Assembly (NCBI GenBank): GCA_963763305.1
Contig: CAVXNP010000001.1
Span: forward strand, 3,038,001-3,102,000
Reading direction: 5' to 3'
Source of the DNA: CAVXNP01 sp963763305
Lineage (GTDB): Bacteria; Pseudomonadota; Gammaproteobacteria; Xanthomonadales; Rhodanobacteraceae
DNA length: 64,000 bases
Made by a program: the position numbers and the translations under genes
In this document: positions 42,591-51,172 of the stretch, piece by piece
Position numbering within the stretch: the first letter of the stretch is position 1
Layout of the letters: every line of letters begins with the position of its first letter
Notes under the pieces: generated by a model
Told to the model about the DNA's origin: nothing
Database searches by the model: none
Seen by the model: the letters and a program-made list of their open reading frames with translations, nothing else

Positions 42591-42882
42591 ATACCTACAA
42601 CCCTACAGAAACCAGTTCATTATGCCAGCGCGCCGCCGGCCAACCGTGATCGGGACAGGCAGTCCGGGCACCCGGCGGGCCGTTTCACCGCATCGGCAAG
42701 GGTGCGCCCGGCCGGTCGTGGCCGCGTCCACGGAACAGGCGGGGCAATGGGCGCTTGCATGCGAGCCCGTCGCTGCCAGCCCTTTCCACGGCGGCGGCTC
42801 CAGCTACCGTCCGGAGTCTCGTGGTCGCGGCCGCGGCCTGATGCTAACGTCAACGACTGTTTACCTGTCTGCCGGAGCCTCC

Positions 42883-44832
42883 ATGTCCCGTCTCCACGTC
42901 GATCCGCCGGTGGCTGCGCGCCATCGTCCTGCCTGTCTGACCTTCGCCGTATCCATGCTGCTGGCCGCTGGAGTGGCGTGCGCGCAGCCGGTCCACGGCA
43001 CCGATGTTCCGCCGCCGCGGGATACGGCCTATCCGGGCACGCTCGAGCTGCACGTCGATGCCAGCGATACCGCGCAGGGCATCTTCACGGTGCACGAGAC
43101 GATTCCGGTAACGCCGGGTGCATTGACCCTGCTGTACCCGCAGTGGATCCCCGGCGACCACTCGCCCACCGGCCCGGTGGCCATGCTGGCGGGCCTGAAG
43201 ATCAGCGCCAACGACAAGCCACTGAAGTGGGTGCGCGACGAGTACGACGTCTACGCGTTCCACCTGGAGGTGCCTGCGGGCGTGTCGCATATCGAAGCGG
43301 ACTTCCAGTACCTGTCCAGCCGGGATGGCGGTTTCGAGATGACCGACCGGATGCTGGATCTGGAATGGAACAAGATGGCGCTGTATCCGGCCGGCCATTT
43401 CGCGCGCGACATCACCGTGACACCGCGCGTCACGCTGCCACGGGACTGGCGCTTCGGCAGTGCCCTGGAGACCGCTTCGCAGTCGGGCGCGACCACCACC
43501 TTCAAGCCGGTGTCGTTCAACACGCTGGTCGATTCGCCGATCTACGCGGGCCGCTACTTCAAGCAGGTGGACCTGAATCCGGGCGGCAAGGTGCCGGTGC
43601 ACCTGGACGTCGTCGCCGATGCACCGAAGTATCTGCAGATCACGCCGGCGCAACTGAAGGCGCACCGGGCCCTGGTTTCGCAGGCGACCACGCTGTTCGG
43701 GTCGCACCATTACGACCACTACGACTTCCTGCTCTCGCTGTCCGACCACCTTGGCGGCAACGGCCTGGAACATCACCAGTCCAGCGAGAACGGCCTGGGC
43801 ACGGACTACTTCACGGGCTGGGAGGAAAATGCGCCCGATCGCGACCTGCTTCCGCACGAGTTCACCCACTCCTGGAACGGCAAGTTCCGCCGTCCGGCAG
43901 ACCTGTGGACGCCGAATTTCAACGTGCCGATGGGTGACTCGCTGCTGTGGGTGTACGAAGGCCAGACCCAGTACTGGGGGTTCGTGCTGAGCGCCCGGTC
44001 GGGCATCTGGACGGCCCAGCAGTTCCGCGACGCGCTGGCGATGGTGGCGGCCAACTACGAGCGCAACCGCGAGGGATTCCAGTGGCGCACCCTGGAGGAC
44101 ACCACCAACGATCCCACCGCCGCCCGCCGTACCGGCCTGCCGTACCGCAGCTGGCAGATGAGCGAGGAGTACTACAGTGCCGGGCAGATGCTGTGGCTGG
44201 CAGTGGACGCCAAGTTGCGCGAGCTGAGCCACGGCCGCAAGTCGCTGGACGATTTCGCGCGCGCGTTCTTCGGTGTCGACAACGGCAGTCATGTCACCCG
44301 AACCTACACCTTCGACGACGTGGCGGCAGCGTTGAACGGCGTGGTGCCCTACGACTGGGCCGATTACCTGCGCGCGCGCGTATACACGCTGGACCCGCCG
44401 CTGCAGGAAGGCCTGCGCGGCACTGGCTGGAAGCTGGTGTATACCGACCAGGAGAGCGCCTACGAAAAGCAGTACAACGGCCGGCCGCAGTCGCCGCGCC
44501 ACCTCTACAACTTCACCTGGTCGATCGGCCTGACGATGACGCCGGAGGGCCAGGTCAACGACGTGCGCTGGCACGGGCCGGCGTTCCAGGCCGGGGTCAG
44601 CACCGGCGCCACCCTCGTTGGGGTGAACGGCCAGGACTATTCGCCCGACGTGCTGAAGGATGCGATCGCCGCGGCCAAGAGCGACAAGGCGCCGATACGG
44701 CTGTTGCTGAAGTTCCAGGGCGGTTACCGCACGGTGCCGGTGAACTACCACGGCGGTCTGAAGTACCCACACCTGGTCCGCGTCCAAGGCACGCCCGACT
44801 ACCTCAGCCGGATCATTGCCCCGCGCAAGTAG
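42883..44832 (+). CDS. Secreted M61 family metallopeptidase (glycyl aminopeptidase type) with PDZ domain
   Basis: A 649-residue exported peptidase. The signal peptide is near residues 18-34 (CLTFAVSMLLAAGVACAQ). The N-terminal beta domain (45-245) includes LLYPQWIPGDHSPTGPVAML, the family block. The catalytic part has the zinc motif HEFTH at 325-329 in DLLPHEFTHSWNGKFRRP, and the third ligand E359 in LLWVYEGQTQYWG. A C-terminal PDZ domain (about 535-620) contains GPAFQAGVSTGATLVGVNG. GGAG is 6 bases before the ATG. M61 enzymes remove N-terminal Gly or Ala, or act on small peptides in the periplasm. A single gene. Confidence 0.94.
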   Translation: MSRLHVDPPVAARHRPACLTFAVSMLLAAGVACAQPVHGTDVPPPRDTAYPGTLELHVDASDTAQGIFTVHETIPVTPGALTLLYPQWIPGDHSPTGPVAMLAGLKISANDKPLKWVRDEYDVYAFHLEVPAGVSHIEADFQYLSSRDGGFEMTDRMLDLEWNKMALYPAGHFARDITVTPRVTLPRDWRFGSALETASQSGATTTFKPVSFNTLVDSPIYAGRYFKQVDLNPGGKVPVHLDVVADAPKYLQITPAQLKAHRALVSQATTLFGSHHYDHYDFLLSLSDHLGGNGLEHHQSSENGLGTDYFTGWEENAPDRDLLPHEFTHSWNGKFRRPADLWTPNFNVPMGDSLLWVYEGQTQYWGFVLSARSGIWTAQQFRDALAMVAANYERNREGFQWRTLEDTTNDPTAARRTGLPYRSWQMSEEYYSAGQMLWLAVDAKLRELSHGRKSLDDFARAFFGVDNGSHVTRTYTFDDVAAALNGVVPYDWADYLRARVYTLDPPLQEGLRGTGWKLVYTDQESAYEKQYNGRPQSPRHLYNFTWSIGLTMTPEGQVNDVRWHGPAFQAGVSTGATLVGVNGQDYSPDVLKDAIAAAKSDKAPIRLLLKFQGGYRTVPVNYHGGLKYPHLVRVQGTPDYLSRIIAPRK

Positions 44833-45084
44833 GCGGGGCCAGCCGGCCGGCTGTGTCCGCTTTGGCGACCGGCCGGTGCGCGGTGCGGCTTGGGTGGTGT
44901 GCGGGCACCACCAGTCTGCGGCGTGCCGCCGGTTACGGCCCGCGCCGCGTGAGGCCAGGGCAAGGACCCTACGCGGCAACATGGCCGCGTCTTGACGTGG
45001 CCGCCTTGGCCGGGCGTATGGTTGGGGAACCGCAGCCCGATCCTGCGGTCTGCCCACTACCTATGCCATCACTGGATCATCCGT

Positions 45085-45681
45085 ATGAGATTTACGCGTT
45101 CCTTGTTCGCCACCGTTCTCGTCGTCGGAGCAGGCGTTGCTCCGCTCTCGCCGGTGCTGGCCGCTGACAGCCTCGGCGGTGCTGCCGTACCGGGGGTGTG
45201 CATGCTGTCCCAGGAGACGGTCTTCGCCCAGTCCAAGGTCGGCCAGGCTGCCATCGAGCACCTGCGCCAGCTGGCCAAGCAGTCCGGCGCCCCGCTGGAC
45301 AAGCAGAACACGTCGCTGAACCAGGCCATCCAGAGCTTCCAGCAAAAGGCCGGTTCACTGAGCGAGGAACAGCGCAAGCAGCAAGGCGCTGCCCTGCAGC
45401 AGCGCATGCAGGCGTTCCAGAGCCAGGCCGGTCAGTTCAAGCAGCGCATCCAGCTGACCCGGGCCAAGGCCATGCAGCGTATCGGCCAGGAGGCCGAGCC
45501 GATCATCGCCAGTGTCTACAAGAGCCACCACTGCGGCTTGCTGCTCAACCGCGACGCGGTGCTGGGCGGCAACATGACCAACGATCTTACCAACCCGGTG
45601 GTGCAGGGGCTCGATCGCAAGATCTCCACGATCAGCTTCAGTCTGGAGCCGCTGCCCAGCGGTAACGCCAGCGGCAAGTAA
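45085..45681 (+). CDS. OmpH/Skp-family periplasmic protein
   Basis: A 198-residue exported protein: signal MRFTRSLFATVLVVGAGVAP (cleavage near LAA, residue 27), then MLSQETVFAQSKVGQAAIEH, which is the OmpH opening, and a long Gln/Ala-rich coiled coil (about 55-145, QSFQQKAGSLSEEQRKQQGA, QRMQAFQSQAGQFKQRIQL). The C-terminal part GLLLNRDAVLGGN and a closing strand follow. OmpH/Skp proteins chaperone outer-membrane proteins as trimers with tentacle-like coils. This copy is away from bamA-lpxD, so it is a paralog. It has a HisHisCys (KSHHCGL) segment near residue 150. The ribosome-binding site is GGAT. Confidence 0.87.
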   Translation: MRFTRSLFATVLVVGAGVAPLSPVLAADSLGGAAVPGVCMLSQETVFAQSKVGQAAIEHLRQLAKQSGAPLDKQNTSLNQAIQSFQQKAGSLSEEQRKQQGAALQQRMQAFQSQAGQFKQRIQLTRAKAMQRIGQEAEPIIASVYKSHHCGLLLNRDAVLGGNMTNDLTNPVVQGLDRKISTISFSLEPLPSGNASGK

Positions 45682-45852
45682 GGGAAGGGCGGCCAGGCCT
45701 TGCACGCGCTGCCCCCGAGGCAGCATGCCATGCCCGGAGCCGCATGCACGTGTCGGAGCGGCTTCCGCTCGGCCGGGGTCGCCCCGACCGCCCCCGGGCC
45801 AATGCCGGCGCGGCCGAATTCCGCGCCCGCCGGCTCTGTCCGTGGAATGGCC

Positions 45853-46092
45853 TCAGCGGGTCTGGTCGGCCGAGGCTTCGGAGGCAATCTCGCCGCTCGG
45901 CTGCCAGTGAAAGACCTCATCCACGCGTTTGCCGAACACGTGCGCGATGCGGAACGCCACGTCCAGTGCCGGCGAGTAGCGCCCCTGCTCGATCGCGGCA
46001 ATGGTCTGCCGGGTCAGCCCCACGCGCCGGCCCAGTTCGGACTGCGTCATGTCCTGCGCCAGAAAGCGCAGCAGGCGCACCTCATTGGTCAT
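45853..46092 (-). CDS. XRE-family small helix-turn-helix regulator
   Basis: A 79-residue DNA-binding protein of the Cro/CI type with the short form MTNEVRLLRFLAQDMTQSEL, then GRRVGLTRQTIAAIEQGRYS (helices 2-3, residues 22-41) and LDVAFRIAHVFGKRVDEVF. The acidic C-terminal 15 residues are unstructured. It begins 4 bases after the stop of the membrane-protein gene, so the two share a transcript. The 18-bp inverted repeat inside their common promoter is the likely target, giving self-repression. Similar XRE plus small membrane protein pairs are widespread, of unclear function. Confidence 0.9.
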   Translation of the reverse strand: MTNEVRLLRFLAQDMTQSELGRRVGLTRQTIAAIEQGRYSPALDVAFRIAHVFGKRVDEVFHWQPSGEIASEASADQTR

Positions 46093-46096
46093 CGAC

Positions 46097-46522
46097 TCAG
46101 TGCGCAAAGCGGGGCCGCCGGTAGCCGACCACGATCAGCACGTAGCGCAGGGTCTCGCTGGCCACCACAAACAGCAGGCCTGCGTTGACGATGGCCCATC
46201 CTGCCTGGTCGAACGGCATGACCACGCCCACCAGCAACATGCCGGTCAGTAGAAGAAAATAGGCCGCTCGTGTCGCCCGTGCGTCGATGGCGCGGTCGCG
46301 GTCGTCTTCAAGCAGGGTTTCGTCGCGCTCCTGTCTCCTGAGGACCAGCAGACCGGACAGGTAGGCAGCGGCATGCAGGCCGGCCACCATGGTCAAGCAA
46401 GTCAGCTTGGCCGCCAGGGTGGGCAGCAGCTCCGGAAAGCCCGCTTGGATCACGAAATACACCAGATAACCAGGGCACATGCTCCAGAGCATCAGCCAGG
46501 CGCGTTTTTCAAGTCGTGACAT
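46097..46522 (-). CDS. Four-helix membrane protein paired with the XRE regulator
   Basis: A 141-residue inner-membrane protein with four hydrophobic segments (about 7-28, 36-60, 86-106 and 110-132): WLMLWSMCPGYLVYFVIQAG, LTMVAGLHAAAYLSGLLVL, AYFLLLTGMLLVGVVM and WAIVNAGLLFVVASETLRYV. A charged cytosolic loop, RRQERDETLLEDDRDRAIDA, sits in the middle, as in the DUF2178-like proteins that precede small XRE regulators. GGAG is 7 bases before the ATG chosen; a GTG seven codons earlier is less likely. First gene of the XRE operon. No enzyme motif. Confidence 0.85.
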   Translation of the reverse strand: MSRLEKRAWLMLWSMCPGYLVYFVIQAGFPELLPTLAAKLTCLTMVAGLHAAAYLSGLLVLRRQERDETLLEDDRDRAIDARATRAAYFLLLTGMLLVGVVMPFDQAGWAIVNAGLLFVVASETLRYVLIVVGYRRPRFAH

Positions 46523-46552
46523 GACGGCTCCATGTTTGTTCACTTGTGCATG

Positions 46553-46580
46553 ATGTTAGCTATAACTAACACGATGTCAA
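46553..46580 (-). promoter_or_regulatory. XRE operon promoter with operator in the spacer
   Basis: On the minus strand TTGACA (46580-46575), 16 bp and TAACAT (46558-46553) form the promoter. The 18-bp near-palindrome TGTTAG-CTATAA-CTAACA (46554-46571) has perfect 6-bp arms, fills the spacer and overlaps the -10, a classic site for autorepression by the downstream XRE protein. The predicted transcript starts about 24 bases before the membrane-protein ATG. Confidence 0.7.
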
Positions 46581-46704
46581 CCATGTTTGGCGGCGAGTTC
46601 CAGCCGCTTCTCCTGGTCGCCCGCTCAAAAGACGCAGAGGGAGACCGCTCGGCCTCAAGCGTGCGGGGTAGGCGCGAGGCCCACTGGCCGCCTGATGCGC
46701 GCGA

Positions 46705-47547
46705 TCAGCCGCGCGAGGCGAACACCCCGTCCAGCGCCAGTTGCGTCTTGAAGCCGGCTTTTGCCAGGCGCGCGGCGACCTCGCGGGGGACGTCGCGGCC
46801 GCTGGTGAGCTTGTTCGGGCTGCCGGTGTAGTGGAACAGGCGACCGCCGCGCCGCAGCACGCGGGCCAGCTGGTCGTAGAACGCTTGCGAGTACAGCTCG
46901 CCGGCGATGCCGAAGCGCGGTGGGTCGTGCAGCAGGGCGTCCACCGAACCGTCGGCCATCCGCGTGATTGCTTGCGCCACGTCCGCGTGGGTCAACTGCA
47001 GGCGGCCGCCGTCGGCGGGCTGGTCCGGGTCCGGCGACCACGGATTGAGTGTGCGCAGCCACAGCACGTCGGCGTTCTTCTCGAACGAGTCGATGCGCGC
47101 CACGCCGGCTTCCAGGCAGCAGGCGGCGAAATAGCCCAGCCCGCCACAGGTATCGAGTACCACCTTGCCCCGCGGCTCCACCAGGGCCACCTTGCGACGG
47201 GCGTCGTCGATAGGCGACTCCCGGGCGGTGGGCAGCATCTTGATGCCATCGATCTCGAAGGTCGGCGCGCCCCATTCGGTCGGCACCAGCTTGATCAGCG
47301 AGCCGGAGAAACTCGATGCCGGGGCGAACCCGGCGCCTTCCCAATAGTAGATCGTGCGGTCCTTCAGCCGGTCCGGATAGGGGTAGTGCCGGGCATGCCA
47401 CTGCCAGTCGTCCGCTCCGAGCAGCGCTTGGTCCTGTGAGCGGCCCAGGTCCAGCGAGCCGGCCCATGTGCTGTCTCCGGCATCGCGGGCAGCGCACAGG
47501 GCGCGGGCGATGGAGCGTGTGAGCAGGGGGCCGGCGTAGTGCGACAC
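46705..47547 (-). CDS. Class I SAM-dependent methyltransferase
   Basis: A 280-residue protein with a Rossmann methyltransferase core: motif I VVLDTCGGLGYFAACCLEAG (about 133-152), the acidic post-I residue in RIDSFEKNADVLWLRTLNPW, and a motif IV LLHDPPRFG that resembles N/DPPY/F of nucleic-acid or RNA methylases. RVLRRGGRLFHYTGSPN follows. The N-terminal 110 residues (HYAGPLLTRSIARAL, DWQWHARHYPYPDRLKDR) are a separate helical part. Similar archaeal and bacterial proteins are predicted RNA or small-molecule methyltransferases. The GTG start has AAGGAG 9 bases upstream. A single gene. Confidence 0.88.
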   Translation of the reverse strand: MSHYAGPLLTRSIARALCAARDAGDSTWAGSLDLGRSQDQALLGADDWQWHARHYPYPDRLKDRTIYYWEGAGFAPASSFSGSLIKLVPTEWGAPTFEIDGIKMLPTARESPIDDARRKVALVEPRGKVVLDTCGGLGYFAACCLEAGVARIDSFEKNADVLWLRTLNPWSPDPDQPADGGRLQLTHADVAQAITRMADGSVDALLHDPPRFGIAGELYSQAFYDQLARVLRRGGRLFHYTGSPNKLTSGRDVPREVAARLAKAGFKTQLALDGVFASRG

Positions 47548-47726
47548 GTGGGGCAACTCCTTGGAAACCGTGGCCGTTGGCACGGATGCGGGAGCGGCAT
47601 CGTAACCTGCAAGGGCGGACGGTGCAGGGCAACGTCGGTAGCGACCGCGGCGGGTGACAGTGCCTGCCATGTTGCATCGGCGTTGTCCTGATCGCGTGCG
47701 TGGCGACGTGTGCATCGAGTTGGAAC

Positions 47727-48163
47727 GTGGCCGTTCCGGTGGGGGTTCGGGAAGCCTGCGCAAGGGCTCGTTCAATACCGCGCTGTTGTGCGCTGCGCAG
47801 GCGGCAGTGCCGCCCGGAGCCGGCGCGGCACGGCGGCGATCGCGGCGTACCGCCGTACGACGCCGAAGAGGCGGCGGCGCATGGCATCGCCGTCAGGTGT
47901 CGGCGTTGAAGGATGCGATCGCCCGCGCGGACGCTTGCTCATCGCCACCCGACTACAATGACAGCATCCCCGGGGTGACCAGGAACGCGCTGGACTGGCT
48001 GACCCGACCGGCCAGCGACATCGCGCGCGTGTTTGGCGGCAAGCCGGTGGCGCGGACCGGAGCCTCGACGCCAGGCTTCGGCATGATCCTGTCGCGGAAC
48101 ACCCGGTTGCCGGTGCTGCGCACCCTCGGCGCGGAATCACCCTCGGCGCGGAATGTGGAGTAG
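47727..48163 (+). pseudogene. Wrecked NAD(P)H-dependent FMN reductase
   Basis: Fragments of one flavodoxin-like reductase can be read in order but in all three frames: VAVPVG (start), then GSLRKGSFNTALL (the FMN phosphate loop), PPYDAEEAAAHGIAV, SALKDAIARADA, LLIAT, and finally YNDSIPGVTRNALDWLTRP and DIARVFGGKPVARTGAS with LPVLRTLG. At least five frame changes are needed, and the C-terminal end is lost. This is a true old pseudogene, not a single error. The intact parent would be about 185 residues and reduce FMN, quinones or chromate. A short expressed fragment is possible but unlikely. Confidence 0.8.
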
Positions 48164-48469
48164 TGGTCGCCTGACAGTCTCGTGCGCCGGCGAGGTGTTA
48201 AATGCCGAGGGTGCGATGGTGGATGAGCCCAGCAACGCGTCGCTGCGCAGTTTCACGCGGGGTGGTGCCACGTTCGCCGCGGCCGGTCGGCCGCCACGGA
48301 AAAGCTGCGGCGAAACGCGGCCATCTGCGATACTGTCCGCACGCGACAGAAGCGTGCCGGCCGCCGAGTCGATGCGTTGCGCGGGCTGCCCCAGGCAGTC
48401 GCCGTGTGCTGAACCGGCCCCAGGGAAACAGGTAACGCTCAGCTCCTGCAGGTTGGAGCCTCTTGACCC
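48164..48469. other. Intergenic, nothing recognised
   Basis: About 306 bp between the FMN reductase relic and the DUF763 gene. No promoter or gene can be supported. Confidence 0.55.
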
Positions 48470-49804
48470 ATGACACGTCGATCCGGAAGCGCCGACCTGC
48501 CGCTGCATGGCGGCCGCGTGCCGCGCTGGCTGGCCGATCGCATGACACGCCTGGGTGCATTGATCACCGAGGCGATCGTGCGCGAGTACGGGCGCGACGA
48601 ATGGCTGCGACGCATGGCGCACCCGTTCTGGTTCCAGTCGTTCGGCGCGGTGATGGGAATGGACTGGCATTCCTCGGGCATCACCACCAGCGTGATCGGT
48701 GCGCTCAAGCGCGGCCTTGCGCCGCTGTCGGGCGAGCTGGGCATCCATGTCTGCGGCGGTCGCGGTCGCCATTCGCGCGCAACCCCGGGCGAACTGCTGG
48801 CGATCGGCGAGCGGGTCGGCTTCGATGGCGCGGCGCTGGCCGGTACCAGTCGCCTGGTGGCCAAGGTGGACAGCGCCGCGGTGCAGGACGGGTTCGACCT
48901 GTACCTGCACGGTTTCATCGTCACCGATGACGGTCGCTGGGTGGTGGTGCAGCAGGGCATGAACGGCGATCGCCGCCAGGCGCGCCGCTATCACTGGCTG
49001 TCCGAGGACCTGAAGAGTTTCGTCGACGACCCGCACGCGGCAGTGGATGGCCCGGGACAGGGCCGCATCGTCAACCTGGCCGACCGGCGTGCGCAGGCAT
49101 CGCGCACGGCGCAGGTGGCGATGTTGCAGGGGCTCGGGCCGGACGCGATCGTGCGCGAGTGGCGCAGGATCGTTCCGGCCGCCGCAACGCCGGCCCCGGC
49201 GCCGCAGCCGCAGGTGCCGTTCCAGTTCGACCTGCTGCCGCACCTGACGATGCCCGATCACCACGAGGTGCGAGGCAGCGATGTGGTGACCCGGCGCCTG
49301 CATGGCAACCTGGCCGCCGCCGCGGAAAACGGCCCGCGTGACTTCACCGAGCTGTTGCAGTTGCCCGGCGTGGGCGCGCGCACCGTGCGTGCCCTGGCAA
49401 TGGTCGCCGAGGTGGTACATGGCGCACCGTGCCGGTTCACCGATCCGGCACGCTTCTCGCTGGCTCACGGCGGCAAGGACCGGCACCCGTTCCCGGTGCC
49501 CACGCGTGTCTATGACCACACCATCGGCGTGCTCAAGTCGGCGGTGCACGACGCTCGGCTGGGCCGCGAGGAGCAACTGGCTGCGATCAGACGGCTGGAC
49601 GAGCAGGCGCGGCGGCTGGAACGGCACGCGAGCGGCCCGTCGGTGGCGCAACTGATCGCCGACGAGCGCCGCCAGTCACACCACTACGGCGGCCGCAGCG
49701 TGTTCGGCTGGGAGCCGCCGGGGCAGGCGCCGGCGCCGGTTCCTCAGCCGGCGTCGGCACCGCAGCGCCGGAGTGGTGGGGGTGGGGGCGGCAAGGCGAG
49801 CTAG
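48470..49804 (+). CDS. DUF763 family protein with helix-hairpin-helix
   Basis: A 444-residue cytoplasmic protein that follows the DUF763 pattern: ADLPLHGGRVPRWLADRM, LITEAIVREYGRDEWLRRMA, HPFWFQSFGAVMGMDWHSSG, HVCGGRGRHSRATPGELLAI and VVQQGMNGDRRQARRYHWLS. Near residue 295-315, LLQLPGVGARTVRALAMVAE is a helix-hairpin-helix of the kind that binds DNA backbone; KDRHPFPVPTRVYDHTIGVL follows. The tail from 420 is Pro/Gly-rich. DUF763 is mainly archaeal and thermophile-associated, with patchy bacterial copies; its reaction is unknown. The HhH and conserved His/Arg residues suggest nucleic-acid binding. The start ATG has GGAG 12 bases upstream. Confidence 0.9.
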   Translation: MTRRSGSADLPLHGGRVPRWLADRMTRLGALITEAIVREYGRDEWLRRMAHPFWFQSFGAVMGMDWHSSGITTSVIGALKRGLAPLSGELGIHVCGGRGRHSRATPGELLAIGERVGFDGAALAGTSRLVAKVDSAAVQDGFDLYLHGFIVTDDGRWVVVQQGMNGDRRQARRYHWLSEDLKSFVDDPHAAVDGPGQGRIVNLADRRAQASRTAQVAMLQGLGPDAIVREWRRIVPAAATPAPAPQPQVPFQFDLLPHLTMPDHHEVRGSDVVTRRLHGNLAAAAENGPRDFTELLQLPGVGARTVRALAMVAEVVHGAPCRFTDPARFSLAHGGKDRHPFPVPTRVYDHTIGVLKSAVHDARLGREEQLAAIRRLDEQARRLERHASGPSVAQLIADERRQSHHYGGRSVFGWEPPGQAPAPVPQPASAPQRRSGGGGGGKAS

Positions 49805-49852
49805 CACGCGGGTGCACGGGCGGGGCCGGGCACCGTTGCCGCTCCGTCAGGC

Positions 49853-50047
49853 TCAGTCGCCGGAGCGGGGCTTGCCGCCTTCGACGTATTTCCTTTCCAG
49901 CTGCTCGGTTTGCCGCAACAGCTGGCGCTTGAGCTCCTCGGTGCGGCTGTTGACCTCGCCGCCGGTTACATTCCGGTCACGTGCGCGCATGCGCGGATCC
50001 TGGCGGTCGGTGTTGCCGTTGCTGTCGCGGCTGCCTGGTTCGGTCAT
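49853..50047 (-). CDS. Small hydrophilic protein of unknown function
   Basis: A 64-residue acidic and basic protein without signal peptide or membrane helix. The first 33 residues are Asp/Arg/Asn-rich and probably disordered; 34-56 (SRTEELKRQLLRQTEQLERK) form one amphipathic helix that could dimerise as a coiled coil. GGGAG lies 11 bases before the ATG. No family is recognised. The compact ribosome-binding site and normal codon use support it as real. It is divergent from the DUF4142 gene. Confidence 0.6.
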   Translation of the reverse strand: MTEPGSRDSNGNTDRQDPRMRARDRNVTGGEVNSRTEELKRQLLRQTEQLERKYVEGGKPRSGD

Positions 50048-50433
50048 GGACGATGTCTCCCTGTGGATGGCGGGAGCACCTTCTACAACGCCTTTCGTCT
50101 GCCAGGCGTGAGCGGCGCGACGCGTGCCGGTAGCCATGGATGCCGGCAACCACCGTGATCGTGATCGCGCCGCTTGCGACCGATGGTTCCGGCTGCGGGA
50201 GCACCGGGATGGGTGGCTCTCGCAGCGCACCGGCGCGGGGTACACCCGGCCGCTGCCAGCCGTACGCACCCACCGCGGTCCCGCCGGCATGGAGTCGCCT
50301 GGGCCAGCTGACCGGGTGCTTCCAACGCTGGAAAATGAACCGTTCCCGCCAGCTTGATCGGCCGGTCACAGGGCCTTTGCCCCGCGGTGCACACGATGCG
50401 CCCGGGAACCAGGTCGACCGACGGAGACCGACA
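50048..50433. other. Divergent intergenic region
   Basis: Between the 64-residue protein and the DUF4142 gene. TTGATCGGCCGGTCA near 50351 looks like an ANR box but has a 5-base spacer, so I do not call it. Nothing else is recognised. Confidence 0.55.
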
Positions 50434-50994
50434 ATGAACCTGCGACGCGCTACCCTGCTCCTGTGCAGCTTTTCCCTGTTCCTCGCGGCTGGATCGGCGA
50501 TGGCCGGCAACGATTCGAACAGTCAACCCACCCACGACAGCAGTGCCTTCATGAAGAAGGTGGCCTCCGGCAGCACTGCCGAAGTGCAGATCGGCCGGCT
50601 CGCGCTGGACCGCTCCGACGATCCCCAGCTCAAGCAGGTGGCCCAGCGCCTGGTCACCGACCACTCCCAGGCCAACGACAGGCTCAAGGCGATCGCCGCC
50701 CAGAAAGGGGTCAGCCTGCCGGCCCAGCCCAAGCCGGAGGATCAGTCCAAGGTCACCCGTCTGCAGTCCAAAAGCGGCCAGGCGTTCGACCAGGCCTGGA
50801 TCGCCATGAACATCAAGGACCACAAGAAAGATATCGACATGTTCAGCAAGGCAAGCCAGAACCTGGACGATCCGGCGGTGCGCCAGTTCGCGGCCGACAC
50901 CCTGCCAAAGCTGAAAACCCACCTGCAGTTGGTCCAGCAACTGCAGCAGGGGAACCCGCAGGGCGGCATGGACTCCGGCCAGGGCGGCCGCTGA
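50434..50994 (+). CDS. DUF4142 family secreted protein
   Basis: A 186-residue exported protein: signal MNLRRATLLLCSFSLFLAAG (cleavage after AMA, residue 24), then the DUF4142 ferritin-like helical domain (FMKKVASGSTAEVQIGRLAL, VAQRLVTDHSQANDRLKAIA, FDQAWIAMNIKDHKKDIDMF, VRQFAADTLPKLKTHLQLVQ). The two HxxE/D-like pairs (DHSQAND and KDHKKDID) are typical for the family, but metal binding has not been shown for most members. GGAGACC lies 5 bases before the ATG. A hairpin follows the stop. DUF4142 proteins are often induced by envelope or osmotic stress, which fits the BON-domain lipoprotein that follows. Confidence 0.93.
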   Translation: MNLRRATLLLCSFSLFLAAGSAMAGNDSNSQPTHDSSAFMKKVASGSTAEVQIGRLALDRSDDPQLKQVAQRLVTDHSQANDRLKAIAAQKGVSLPAQPKPEDQSKVTRLQSKSGQAFDQAWIAMNIKDHKKDIDMFSKASQNLDDPAVRQFAADTLPKLKTHLQLVQQLQQGNPQGGMDSGQGGR

Positions 50995-51013
50995 GGGACC
51001 ACCGTGGCTCTGC

Positions 51014-51037
51014 GCGGGGCGGCCATGCCCGCCCCGC
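51014..51037 (+). terminator. GC hairpin after the DUF4142 gene
   Basis: GCGGGGCGG and CCGCCCCGC form a perfect 9-bp stem with a 6-base loop 20 bases past the stop codon. There is no T-run. Confidence 0.5.
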
Positions 51038-51172
51038 CGGAGTCGCCACCGGGCCCGGTACCCGCAGGCGCCATGTTCGCGTTCGGTCGGCAGGCGCTTC
51101 ACCCGGCAGTGATCAGGTTGGCGGTACTCCCTTTACGGGGCGATGCCCGCCCACTCAGCCAAGGAGTTGCGA

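Noticed and set aside
50347..50365. TTGATCGGCCGGTCA as an ANR box for DUF4142
   Set aside because: The spacer is 5 bases and the second half site is shifted, so it does not fit TTGAT-N4-ATCAA.
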